From NCBI GenBank assembly GCA_023439045.1, contig JAEXOY010000043.1:186001-250000 (forward strand): 64,000 bases of DNA, in the 5' to 3' direction. A model generated the notes under the pieces. It ran no database searches and had not been told where the DNA came from. It saw only the letters and a program-made list of their open reading frames with translations. The stretch comes from Bacillota bacterium. GTDB taxonomy: Bacteria; Bacillota; Clostridia; Acetivibrionales; DSM-1351. Made by a program: the position numbers and the translations under genes. This document shows positions 1 through 8,364 of the stretch, in pieces (the stretch's first letter is position 1; each line of letters starts with the position of its first letter).

Positions 1-1437
1 CATCTCTTCCTTCTTGCTCTTCCTGTACACAATATATCTTGCTGCAGTAATAATTGCGCCTACAGCAGTAAGGCCTGCAGCAGCTAAGTATACTGTTTTC
101 ATTGCAAATACAAAGGTTTCCTCCATGCCATTTGAGAATGTAGAAACTGCGTATCCTAGTTTGAAGCTCATTGTTTGATAAAGAATTATGTTGGAAAAGG
201 AAATTCCTACAACCATACCTAAATTTCTAACAAATGCATTTATACTGCCCGCTATTCCCAATCTATTTCTAGCAACCGAAGACATAATTAATGACGAATT
301 AGGCGACTGAAACATCCCACTTCCAAGTGATAAAACCGAAAGAAAACCAACAATTGCGATTGGGGAGAACTTTATTGAGAGCGTTGACATTAGAATCATG
401 CCACAGCACGTAATACTTAATCCTATAAACGTCAGAATCTCCGATCCTATTTTATCTGACAAATAGCCACTGAGTGGAGAAACTGCTGCCAAAACAAGAG
501 GACTGGCCATAAGAAGCATTCCTGACATTGCAGGTGACAACTTCAGTGCATCCTGAAAATAAAAAGGCAATATTATATTGGACACACTTATAGTTATAAA
601 TACTATAAAAGCACAAATCAAACTCACACTAAAAAGCTTGTTTTTGAATAATGAAAGTTCCAGCAATGGAGTATGTGCTTTCTTTTCTGCAAATATAAAC
701 GCTATAAATGATATAATTGCTATGGCAAAGCCAACCAAAACATAGTATTGGGTATACCCGAATTGCTCGCCAACAAGCAATGCTCCAAACAACGTAACTA
801 TTGATACAAGGAGCAGAGCTGCACCCTTGAAGTCAAACTTATCATTTGCAAGCTCACCGTCCTTTGGAAGCACGCATTTACCCATTATTAGGGCAAATAT
901 CCCGATAGGTATATTTATAAGAAAGATATATCTCCAGCTTATGCTGTTTACAATGACTCCACCTAGTGGCGGGCCAACTAGTGTTCCGAACGCAACAAAT
1001 GAGCCAATCACACCAAGAGCCTTCCCTCTCTGGTTGTGAGGATATACCATGGTGATTATGCCCTGATTTGTAGCCATAAATGCTGCAGCTCCAAATGCTT
1101 TTATAATTCTAGCCACTACTAGTATCCACAAATTAGTTGCAAGTGCGCAAAATAGAGAGCCCAAAGTAAAAATTATTATTCCCAGTTTGAATATTTTAAC
1201 CTTACCCTTTATATCTCCCAATCTCCCAAATATAAGAATAAATGCGGATATAGTAATTAGATAGCTAGAAACCACAATTGATACTGAGTTCATGCCTAAA
1301 TCGAAGCTCTGAGCCATTACTGGCAAGGCTACATTTACAATGCTGCTGTCAAGACAAGCCATAAAAGTTAGCAATACAACATTTATTAGAATAAGCGTTT
1401 TATTTTGGTATTGTTGCCCTAAATTTTTATCTTTCAT
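1..1437 (-). CDS. DHA2-type MFS drug exporter, 3' end outside window
   Basis: The reverse strand is open for 479 codons from an ATG at 1437, preceded by AGGTGGGTGA, and runs off the left edge without a stop. The translation is very hydrophobic, with roughly 14 membrane spans. Near residue 30 it carries D-S-S-I-V-N-V-A-L-P, the span-1 motif of the 14-helix drug:H+ antiporter (DHA2) family. Near 75 it has G-R-L-G-D-I-K-G-K, a degenerate loop 2-3 MFS motif, and near 150 G-P-P-L-G-G (motif C of antiporters). This predicts proton-driven efflux of a hydrophobic drug or metabolite across the cytoplasmic membrane. It is divergent from the GNAT gene at 1667. Only the last few residues appear missing, since 479 residues nearly equals the family length. 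The substrate cannot be read from sequence. Confidence 0.9.
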   Translation of the reverse strand, partial: MKDKNLGQQYQNKTLILINVVLLTFMACLDSSIVNVALPVMAQSFDLGMNSVSIVVSSYLITISAFILIFGRLGDIKGKVKIFKLGIIIFTLGSLFCALATNLWILVVARIIKAFGAAAFMATNQGIITMVYPHNQRGKALGVIGSFVAFGTLVGPPLGGVIVNSISWRYIFLINIPIGIFALIMGKCVLPKDGELANDKFDFKGAALLLVSIVTLFGALLVGEQFGYTQYYVLVGFAIAIISFIAFIFAEKKAHTPLLELSLFKNKLFSVSLICAFIVFITISVSNIILPFYFQDALKLSPAMSGMLLMASPLVLAAVSPLSGYLSDKIGSEILTFIGLSITCCGMILMSTLSIKFSPIAIVGFLSVLSLGSGMFQSPNSSLIMSSVARNRLGIAGSINAFVRNLGMVVGISFSNIILYQTMSFKLGYAVSTFSNGMEETFVFAMKTVYLAAAGLTAVGAIITAARYIVYRKSKKEEM

Positions 1438-1602
1438 TGGTATGTTTATCACCCACCTATTTGTCCTTAAATATAATTTCATTAGAATGATTATAACTAA
1501 ACTAGAATAACATAATAAAAATATAATCTCAACCAAGATATATTATAAAACTGCTACTAAAATAGAGTAGAAAATTAGTACATTTTATGTTATTCTTTAT
1601 GT

Positions 1603-1669
1603 TTACAAAATAAATACTGGAAGACAAATAAATACTGGAAGACAAATAAATACTGGAGATAAATAAATG
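1603..1669 (+). repeat. 18-bp tandem repeat reaching a start codon
   Basis: Two perfect 18-bp units (AAGACAAATAAATACTGG at 1621-1638 and 1639-1656) follow a partial unit ending at 1620 and are followed by a partial unit merging into the ATG at 1667. The Shine-Dalgarno GGAG (1655-1658) of the GNAT gene spans the junction between the last full unit and the final partial one. Slippage here would move or remove the ribosome site. The rest of the 1438-1602 spacer is AT-rich with no recognisable feature. Confidence 0.85.
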
Positions 1670-2113
1670 TTAAGTATTCGGAAGTTTTCTGTTAAAGATG
1701 AAGATGAATTTATTACAATGTGTTGTGATTTTTATAATACGGGTGCAACTCTCTATGATATCTCTAGGGATAAGGCAAAAAGATCCTTTGATAAGATAAT
1801 AGAAGAAGGTCCTTATATAACTGCATATATGCTTATGTATAACGAGCGTATAGCAGGTTATGTGAACCTGTCCTTTACTTATTCAAATGAGGCTGATGGA
1901 ATGGTGGCATTTATAGAAGAGCTATATGTCAAACCGGAGTATCAGGGCAAAAGCATTGGTACTCAGACTCTACAGTTCATATTTGAGCATTATAACAGCA
2001 AAGTAAAGCGTTACAGACTGGAAGTTTGTAATAGTAACACAGCTGCCATTCGTTTATATGAGAAAATAGGCTTTAAGAACCTGGACTACAAGCAAATGGT
2101 CATTGATGTGTAG
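1667..2113 (+). CDS. GNAT-family N-acetyltransferase
   Basis: A 148-residue single-domain GNAT protein that would transfer acetyl from acetyl-CoA to an amine. The acetyl-CoA motif A is visible at about residues 85-105 (E-E-L-Y-V-K-P then Y-Q-G-K-S-I-G, the Q/R-x-x-G-x-G/A pyrophosphate loop). Motif B follows near 122-135 (V-C-N-S-N-T-A-A-I-R-L-Y-E-K-I-G-F). Length and layout match ribosomal or small-molecule acetyltransferases, but the substrate is unknown. The ATG at 1667 is 8 bases after GGAG. It is divergent from the MFS exporter, which might suggest a resistance pair, but that is only positional inference. Confidence 0.88.
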   Translation: MLSIRKFSVKDEDEFITMCCDFYNTGATLYDISRDKAKRSFDKIIEEGPYITAYMLMYNERIAGYVNLSFTYSNEADGMVAFIEELYVKPEYQGKSIGTQTLQFIFEHYNSKVKRYRLEVCNSNTAAIRLYEKIGFKNLDYKQMVIDV

Positions 2114-2146
2114 GTTGGAAAGAAAAAGAGGAGGGACCAATGTGGT

Positions 2147-2188
2147 GACCCCAAAAAGTTAGATTTTTTAGTCTAACTTTTTGGGGTC
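2147..2188. terminator. Convergent hairpin built from two IS3-like ends
   Basis: A perfect 17-bp inverted repeat (GACCCCAAAAAGTTAGA, 2147-2163, and its complement at 2172-2188) with an 8-base T-rich loop. It lies between two convergent genes and probably ends both transcripts. Each arm reads outward as TGACCCC...GTTAGA, which resembles IS3-family terminal repeats, so this may be an element reduced to its two ends. No target duplication is evident in the flanks. Confidence 0.6.
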
Positions 2189-2218
2189 AGTTCAGTCACC
2201 ACACCAGTCACCTTTTTA

Positions 2219-3868
2219 TCAATCTATATTCATAGCAGTTTTGACCATCTCTACAAAGCCCATATCCTCTTTGGTCATCTGTAAACCGTCCATGTTCTTT
2301 GTGAGTATTTTATAAACGTCCTCAAGCTTTGTGTTGCTAGCCCATGGACTCCCTCTAAGAATTTCAGCTGTTTGAGAAACCATATTCAAGAATCTAAATC
2401 TCGGCGTAGCATTATAGAAATTATCACAAATTGATGATGTCTTAATGTCCTTTGAAACCTCCTTGACTTTGTTATTATCAACGTCCTTATATCTCAACCG
2501 TACTGTACCAACATTGTCTGTAGTATTCTCTTTGAGCTTAATCTCATAGAGAGCAGTTACTGCATGTCCGGCGCCTATCTCTCCAGCATCTACAGAGTTA
2601 TCTCTAAAGTCCTCCTTGTTGAGTACCCTATTCTCATATCCTATAAGTCTATAGCTCTTTACTGTATCACTATCAAATTCTATCTGTGCTTTTGCATCCT
2701 TTGCAATAATCTGAAGAGTGCTTACCATTTGGTTTTGGAGAACCCTTTCGGCTTCGTCCATGTCATTTATGTATGCATAGTTCCCATCACCGTTATCCGC
2801 AAGTTTTTCAAGGAATATATCATTGTAGTTATCCATCCCAAATCCAAGTGTAGTAAGTGTAATACCTTTTTGTTTATACTCCTTTACTGATTTCAATATC
2901 TGTTCCGCATCGGTCAACCCTTCATTCGCCAAGCCGTCGGTACAGAGTATGATGCGATTATTTCCTTCAGGTATAAAAGCCTCAGCTGCCATTTTATAGC
3001 CTATTTGCAAGCCTTCTGCAGCATTTGTTGAGCCCTCTGGAGTTAATTCACTTATTGCTGACAATATCTCTTCTTTGTTTGCAGCACTAGTATGCTTCAG
3101 CAGTTTTCTTCCATTAGTACCGTATACTGCAATGCCTATTTTATCGTTTCTTCCCATTTGTCCTATAAGTACCTTTAGGCTCTTCTTAACAAGCCCTAAC
3201 CTGTTATCCATATCCATTGAGCCAGATACATCTATTACAAAGGTAAGACAGGTATCCTTCATCATACCGGCCTCTATGTTCTTGCCCTGAATTCCTACTT
3301 CAAGAACATGATATCCTCGGTTAAATGCAGATGGAGCCATCTCGGTATATATTGAAAACTTGTCATCACTTGAGGGCTGAGGATATGACCGTTTAAAGTA
3401 ATTTATGAATTCCTCTACCCTTACACTGTCCTTTGGTGGAAGGCTCCCCGACTCTATGTAGCTTTTTGCCTTGGTATATGATGCGGTATCTACATCTAAA
3501 GCAAATGTGGAAAAGCGGCTTTCCTGGGAATCAATGAATGGGTTTACTCCATAATCTTTAAATAAAGTATCCCTGTTTGAAGAAGTTTTTGAATCATTTA
3601 CTGTATTTTGCTGTCTCTCTGTATCACCTACATCTGAAAAATCTATCCTAATGTCATTTTGTGGGATAATTACATTTGTAGTGGTACCACTATCCTTAAC
3701 TTGTAAATCACCTTCTTGATTATTATCCCTTGTTCCTGCCGCAATAGTAGACTCGCTTGCAGCTATGCTGGATTCAGCCATGCTGGTTCCATCCATGCTG
3801 GATCCACACCCGCTAAATAACATAGCACAACATACTAATATTAATGTCATCTTAAATAGTTTATTCAT
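2219..3868 (-). CDS. VWA-domain lipoprotein, YfbK-like
   Basis: A 549-residue exported protein. From the ATG at 3868 (preceded by AAAGGGGGAACAAGT) it has a basic start, a hydrophobic stretch and lipobox L-F-S-G-C, so Cys21 should be lipidated and the protein held on the outer face of the membrane. A low-complexity linker follows. Next comes the N-terminal domain typical of YfbK proteins (F-A-L-D-V-D-T-A-S-Y, about 122-155), then a von Willebrand A domain with MIDAS motif D-V-S-G-S at 213-217 and a later T-P-E-G-S-T. The C-terminal part resembles DUF3520. Metal-dependent protein binding is expected; no enzyme activity is predicted. It sits 63 bases downstream of a sensor kinase in the same direction and is probably co-transcribed and regulated by it. 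The longer open frame (to 3925) would bury the signal peptide, so it was rejected. Confidence 0.88.
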   Translation of the reverse strand: MNKLFKMTLILVCCAMLFSGCGSSMDGTSMAESSIAASESTIAAGTRDNNQEGDLQVKDSGTTTNVIIPQNDIRIDFSDVGDTERQQNTVNDSKTSSNRDTLFKDYGVNPFIDSQESRFSTFALDVDTASYTKAKSYIESGSLPPKDSVRVEEFINYFKRSYPQPSSDDKFSIYTEMAPSAFNRGYHVLEVGIQGKNIEAGMMKDTCLTFVIDVSGSMDMDNRLGLVKKSLKVLIGQMGRNDKIGIAVYGTNGRKLLKHTSAANKEEILSAISELTPEGSTNAAEGLQIGYKMAAEAFIPEGNNRIILCTDGLANEGLTDAEQILKSVKEYKQKGITLTTLGFGMDNYNDIFLEKLADNGDGNYAYINDMDEAERVLQNQMVSTLQIIAKDAKAQIEFDSDTVKSYRLIGYENRVLNKEDFRDNSVDAGEIGAGHAVTALYEIKLKENTTDNVGTVRLRYKDVDNNKVKEVSKDIKTSSICDNFYNATPRFRFLNMVSQTAEILRGSPWASNTKLEDVYKILTKNMDGLQMTKEDMGFVEMVKTAMNID

Positions 3869-3931
3869 ATACTTGTTCCCCCTTTTTTTATCTATGCTCT
3901 TATTATATCTAGGGGTTGTTTCCACCTTAAT

Positions 3932-5344
3932 TCAAACTTGTATCAAATTTGTAACAACTATAGGAAATGTCATGGTAAATTTGGCTCCACCATGAGCAGC
4001 ATTTTCTGCAGATATACTTCCAGAATGCATTGATATTATTTCCTTTGATATTGCAAGTCCTAGCCCATTCCCACTTATACCTGCTACATTTGAAGCCCGG
4101 TAAAACCTGTCAAAAATCTTTTGAAGTGAATCCTCAGGTATCCCTGTACCATAGTCCGTGATAACAACAACAGCTTGTCCATCTTCCTTGTGCAAAAATA
4201 CATCAATTGCACTAGCTTCAGTGGAATATTTAATGGCATTGTCAAGTATATTCACAAATACCTGAATAAGCTTTTCGCTGTCCCCCGATATAAAAACATC
4301 AGGGTTTATATGTGTATTGAATGCTAGTCCCTTTCTATTAGCTCTTTGATTCATATTGTCAATACATGACTTAAGTATATCTGATAGATTAATTTCTCTG
4401 AAATGATACTTTTCTTGATATGAATCCATTCTTGACATCTGTAAAAGATCATTTACAAGTGATGACAGTCTATCTGTTTCATTTATCAAATGAAATAACG
4501 GTTTTTCTAAATCCTGACGATCATATAACTCTTCTGCTAAGTACTCTGAATATCCTCTAATAGCTGTTAATGGTGTCCTCAGTTCATGTGAAACATTTGA
4601 AACGAATTGTTTCTGTCTCTCAATGTGATCTTTTAGCTGCATTCCCATGTCATTAATGCTTTCTGCTAGCTGTCCTAATTCATCCTGCCTGTTGTTATTG
4701 TACTGAGGAAAATTTCTTTGGGCATAACTGTGTGTAACACTAACTAGCTCCTTAATCGGATTTACCATTTTACGAGAAATATACATACTCAGCAATAGTA
4801 TAATTAGACTAAAACATGCTGCACCAAATATTAAAATATATACTATTTTTGAAAGAATAATGTCAAGTAAGCCTAACTTGTAGTTAATAACTAATGTGCC
4901 TACCTGTTTACTATCAATTATTATTGGAGATGCATAGTAATAGACGTTGTTATGAATTTCTTTGACAGTATTACCTTGAGAAGCAGGCTCTAATATATCC
5001 TGCTTAAACCTTTGCTTTATAAACCCGTCTTGCTCAAATACATCTACCAGCCCGCTGAGTAAAGACATTTTTTCATCATAAAGCTGTATTTGACCTATTC
5101 CAGGGCTCAAGCTTCCAGTTATACTTCTGGCTATAGTTGTGCTGAGGTTATCATTACTTGGATTATCAAGTAAAATCACCTGCTTTATATAATTTTGTGT
5201 TCTGGCATTTTGCTCAGTTAGCTCGTCAATCACAGTATTCATCCATATACCATGTATGGAAATGGTAGCAATTAATCCAACTATAAACATTGCTATAATA
5301 GATGTAAGTCCATAGTAAACTGAAAGTCTTGTTCCAAACTTCAT
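3932..5344 (-). CDS. Membrane sensor histidine kinase
   Basis: A 470-residue OmpR-class sensor kinase. One membrane span (about 10-30) is followed by an extracytoplasmic domain of about 135 residues, a second span near 165-187, a HAMP linker (about 190-245), the HisKA phospho-acceptor S-H-E-L-R-T-P-L (His near 253), and a HATPase domain with N box (D-N-A-I-K-Y), G1 (D-Y-G-T-G-I-P) and G2 (G-N-G-L-G-L-A). Its ATG overlaps the stop of the upstream regulator in ATGA, so the two are translationally coupled, and GGAGGG lies 7 bases before the start. The cognate VWA lipoprotein follows. The signal is unknown. Confidence 0.95.
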   Translation of the reverse strand: MKFGTRLSVYYGLTSIIAMFIVGLIATISIHGIWMNTVIDELTEQNARTQNYIKQVILLDNPSNDNLSTTIARSITGSLSPGIGQIQLYDEKMSLLSGLVDVFEQDGFIKQRFKQDILEPASQGNTVKEIHNNVYYYASPIIIDSKQVGTLVINYKLGLLDIILSKIVYILIFGAACFSLIILLLSMYISRKMVNPIKELVSVTHSYAQRNFPQYNNNRQDELGQLAESINDMGMQLKDHIERQKQFVSNVSHELRTPLTAIRGYSEYLAEELYDRQDLEKPLFHLINETDRLSSLVNDLLQMSRMDSYQEKYHFREINLSDILKSCIDNMNQRANRKGLAFNTHINPDVFISGDSEKLIQVFVNILDNAIKYSTEASAIDVFLHKEDGQAVVVITDYGTGIPEDSLQKIFDRFYRASNVAGISGNGLGLAISKEIISMHSGSISAENAAHGGAKFTMTFPIVVTNLIQV

Positions 5345-6021
5345 TTGTTCCCTCCAAATCGGTAGCCTATTCCGAAAATAGTAGTCACATGTACTGGTTC
5401 GCTACAGTCTGTTTCAATCTTCTTTCTGAGCCTGGCGATGCAAATATCCACTACCCTGCTATCTCCCATATAATCAAAGCCCCATACCTTTTGCAGTAGA
5501 TCATCTCTAGTGAATACCTTCTTGGGGTTTCTCGCCAGCAATTCCAACAGTTGAAATTCCTTGAGCGTAAGTACAATTTCCTGGTCATTTTTCCTTACAA
5601 TCATATTATCGAAATCAATTTGAAGATCATTATGTAATATTGTTTCTGCTTTTTTATTACCAGATACTCTTCTTAGCACTGCCTTGACCCTTGCAATAAG
5701 CTCCATAGTATCAAAGGGTTTTGTAATATAGTCATCTGCTCCTAGCTCGAGGCCGATAACTTTATCTACAATCTCATTCTTTGCGGTGAGCATAATAGTT
5801 GGAATGTTGTTAGGGATTCCTACCTTTTTGTATACCTCATAACCGCTCATGTCAGGAAGCATAATATCAAGAAGTAATAGATCGGGCCTAAATTTCTCGG
5901 CTAAACTGATAGCAGATTTACCGTCTACAGCAGTAGTTACATCATAATTTTCTCTTTTTAGTATAAGCTCTACCAGATCACGAAGTGCTGGTTCATCATC
6001 AACAATAAGTATCTTATGCAT
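5341..6021 (-). CDS. OmpR-family response regulator
   Basis: A 226-residue regulator with an N-terminal receiver (acidic D-D near 7-8, phospho-acceptor Asp in L-L-L-D-I-M-L-P near 50, Lys in T-K-P-F near 101) and a C-terminal winged-helix DNA-binding domain ending G-I-G-Y-R-F-G. The start is placed at the ATG at 6021, six bases after AAAGGTG; the longer frame adds five residues without a ribosome site. It overlaps its sensor kinase by four bases. It should control transcription in response to that kinase, plausibly including its own operon with the VWA lipoprotein. Confidence 0.95.
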   Translation of the reverse strand: MHKILIVDDEPALRDLVELILKRENYDVTTAVDGKSAISLAEKFRPDLLLLDIMLPDMSGYEVYKKVGIPNNIPTIMLTAKNEIVDKVIGLELGADDYITKPFDTMELIARVKAVLRRVSGNKKAETILHNDLQIDFDNMIVRKNDQEIVLTLKEFQLLELLARNPKKVFTRDDLLQKVWGFDYMGDSRVVDICIARLRKKIETDCSEPVHVTTIFGIGYRFGGNK

Positions 6022-6135
6022 AAAACACCTTTCCACATAAGCTTTGATATTTTTGAGAAACTAGCTGTATACAATTATTTTTTAACCAATAATTGTATAC
6101 ATTCATATTTTAGCATAAAATGAAAAAAAAGTAAT

Positions 6136-6234
6136 GTTATGATAAAGCATGATAATAGGACCAAAATGAATGTTATTATAAAGCATGATAACAAGAGCAA
6201 AAAGAAGGTTATGAATAAGAGCAAAAAAAAGTTA
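6136..6234 (+). repeat. 36-bp imperfect tandem repeat in a spacer
   Basis: Units beginning GTTATGATAAAGCATGATAA start at 6136, 6172 and 6208, a regular period of 36, with the third copy decayed. This is the main content of the 6022-6397 spacer upstream of the response regulator. The rest is AT-rich plus the terminator at 6302-6334. Confidence 0.75.
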
Positions 6235-6301
6235 AAGCCCCACAAGAAAATTTACTTCGCAAATCCGTTCAGTGCTTAAAACTTATAAATTACTATATTC
6301 T

Positions 6302-6334
6302 AAAAAAAACGAATAAGCTAAAAAGCCTATTCGT
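6302..6334 (-). terminator. Rho-independent terminator of the NADH oxidase gene
   Basis: Read on the minus strand, ACGAATAGGCT and AGCTTATTCGT pair around a short loop and are followed by eight T residues. It lies 64 bases after the oxidase stop codon. Confidence 0.85.
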
Positions 6335-6397
6335 CTTAAATATCTTTACGTTTTTGGTTAATTCTCAACAAAAACTATATTGTAGCAAAAACATATT

Positions 6398-7729
6398 CTA
6401 TTTTCCCATTGCCTTTAGTCCTGCAGTATTCAGAATGTTCCAAGGTTTATTATAGTGTGGCTGGAAGAAAAAATCTATAAAGCCCAACTCATCAATAGTC
6501 ATTTTATTTTGTATCACAACAGACATGGTATTCATTGTTTGTGTCATATCAAAATCTGATACTATCTGTGCTCCAAGTACTCTCCTAGTATTTTTGTCAT
6601 ATACTACCTTGAGAAGAACCTCATGGTAAGTAGGCATAAACTCTGGTCTATTGCTCTCAGTAAGTAAAACTGTCTCAATTTCGAACCCACTTGACTTAGC
6701 TATTGTCTCAATCATACCAGTGGAAGCACAATTCTTTGAGTAAATCTTGATAGCTGAGGTCCCCTGAGTTCCAATGTATTTAATATTGTTCCCATCAAGA
6801 TTCTTAGCGACCAAAGCTCCCATCCTAACTGCATTTGTTGCCAAAGGAATATACTGATGTTTACCAGTTGGGTTATAAATAACAGCACAGCAATCACCTG
6901 CTGCAAGTATATCTTTATCGCTGGTATGCATATATTCATCCACTAAGATAGCTCCATTAGGTAGCATATCTAGCTTTCCTGCAAAAAGAGAAGTAGTAGG
7001 TCTAAAACCTATTGCTAAAATTACCAAATCGCCTTCTATTGTAGTCTTATCTGTTTCAATGGAATTAACACTGGTATCACCATTGAATTTCTGCACCATT
7101 TGTCCAAGAGCCAATTCAACACCATTTTTCTCTAGTTCTGCTTCCAATATATCAGTGAACTCTTTGTCATAGTATTTACTCAAAATTCTATCCTCAGCGT
7201 CCACCAGTGTAACCTTCTTGCCAGAAGAAGCAAACGCCTCGGCAAGCTCAACTCCTATATATCCAGCACCTACTACAATAATGTTTTTAGCAGTGGCTGC
7301 CTTTTCTATGATTGTCTTTGAATGTGAGTAATTTTTGCATATAAGAACATTATTAAGGTCTATGCCCTGAATCTTCGGAATTATTGGCCATGATCCAGTA
7401 GTAACTACCAACTTATCATAAGAGTCAGTAAAAACTTCACCAGTTTCGAGGTTTTTAACGCTGACTATTTTGTTTGCAGTGTCAACATCAATAACCTCAT
7501 GTAGCATTTTTGTAGTAACACCTATTTCAGCAAGTTTTTCGGGTGAAGAATAAAATAGTCCACTTGGATCCTTAACAACCCCTCCAACATGAAGTGCTAT
7601 ACCACATGATAAAAAAGAAATATTATCATTTCTTTCGTAAACAGTCACCTCTGCATCACTATACAAGCTTTTAATATTTACAATTGCTGATGTCCCAGCA
7701 TGAGTACATCCCAAAACAATAACTTTCAT
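6398..7729 (-). CDS. NADH oxidase / CoA-disulfide reductase family flavoprotein
   Basis: A 443-residue FAD enzyme of the pyridine-nucleotide disulfide oxidoreductase family. The FAD fold opens at residue 1 with G-C-T-H-A-G, including the conserved His10. The single redox cysteine is Cys42 in S-F-L-S-C-G-I, as in NADH oxidase and NADH peroxidase. A second Rossmann motif for NADH (G-A-G-Y-I-G-V-E-L-A) lies near 154-163, and an FAD motif A-A-G-D-C-C-A-V near 270. Length matches NoxE/Nox. The likely role is reducing O2 to water with NADH, an oxygen-scavenging step in an anaerobe, though CoA-disulfide reductase activity cannot be excluded. It follows a hemerythrin and a diguanylate cyclase on the same strand, 215 bases downstream. 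Confidence 0.88.
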   Translation of the reverse strand: MKVIVLGCTHAGTSAIVNIKSLYSDAEVTVYERNDNISFLSCGIALHVGGVVKDPSGLFYSSPEKLAEIGVTTKMLHEVIDVDTANKIVSVKNLETGEVFTDSYDKLVVTTGSWPIIPKIQGIDLNNVLICKNYSHSKTIIEKAATAKNIIVVGAGYIGVELAEAFASSGKKVTLVDAEDRILSKYYDKEFTDILEAELEKNGVELALGQMVQKFNGDTSVNSIETDKTTIEGDLVILAIGFRPTTSLFAGKLDMLPNGAILVDEYMHTSDKDILAAGDCCAVIYNPTGKHQYIPLATNAVRMGALVAKNLDGNNIKYIGTQGTSAIKIYSKNCASTGMIETIAKSSGFEIETVLLTESNRPEFMPTYHEVLLKVVYDKNTRRVLGAQIVSDFDMTQTMNTMSVVIQNKMTIDELGFIDFFFQPHYNKPWNILNTAGLKAMGK

Positions 7730-7944
7730 ACTTCACCGCTCCTTTTAATATATATATATAACATTTTGTCATATGTATATATACCTCCAGAAAGGAAGAT
7801 TAAACATATTCCCAAAGGATTAATTGTGTACAAACATAATCTCAGGTCTAATTATGTAGTTGACATATTTAGCACAGATTTGTTTGTGCATTAACATATT
7901 TCTACTCTCCTGATTATGACAAACATGCTTATTTTACTAGATAA

Positions 7945-8340
7945 CTATGCACCCGCTTGAATGGACTTGTCCTTTTCTAAGATATGCTGTACTATCCAGT
8001 CTACTACAAAATCCAATATATCTATAAGATGCTTATCCTGGTCTTCATCAAGTACGCTAAGATCATAACTGTTAATCTTTTCCACGAAATCATCATGCTC
8101 AACCTTGTGGGTAAAAAACTTTTTATACCCTATGGACTGCATATACTTCTCTTCCTGCTCAAAATGAAAAACAGTATAGTCTTTTAGTTCTGCTATAAGA
8201 TCTAATATACTGTCGTATTTATCAGTTACAAACTGATTTTTTACCAAATCATAAATACTATCTGCAATTTCAAATAACTTTTTGTGTTGTAGGTCAATTT
8301 CTGGTACTCCAATTAAATACTCATCTTTCCATTGAATCAT
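7945..8340 (-). CDS. Bacteriohemerythrin
   Basis: A 131-residue hemerythrin: a four-helix bundle that binds O2 at a di-iron site. The full ligand set is visible: His19 (D-L-Q-H-K), His59 and Glu63 (H-F-E-Q-E), His78 and His82 (H-K-V-E-H), and a C-terminal His and Asp in Q-H-I-L-E-K-D. No extra domain is fused, so it is probably a soluble oxygen carrier or sensor. The ATG follows GAGGGGG. It starts 24 bases after the stop of the upstream diguanylate cyclase, so the two are almost certainly one transcript. It could sequester or deliver oxygen, or report oxygen to the cyclase; the second idea is inference. Confidence 0.95.
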   Translation of the reverse strand: MIQWKDEYLIGVPEIDLQHKKLFEIADSIYDLVKNQFVTDKYDSILDLIAELKDYTVFHFEQEEKYMQSIGYKKFFTHKVEHDDFVEKINSYDLSVLDEDQDKHLIDILDFVVDWIVQHILEKDKSIQAGA

Positions 8341-8364
8341 AATGATACCCCCTCAAAATAAAAT

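Noticed and set aside
7665..7766. A 33-codon upstream frame overlapping the NADH oxidase start
   Set aside because: Its ribosome site is 11 bases away and the peptide has no recognisable pattern; likely chance.
7862..7893. Hairpin AGCACA / TGTGCA after hemerythrin as a terminator
   Set aside because: Stem is short with no T-run on the minus strand.
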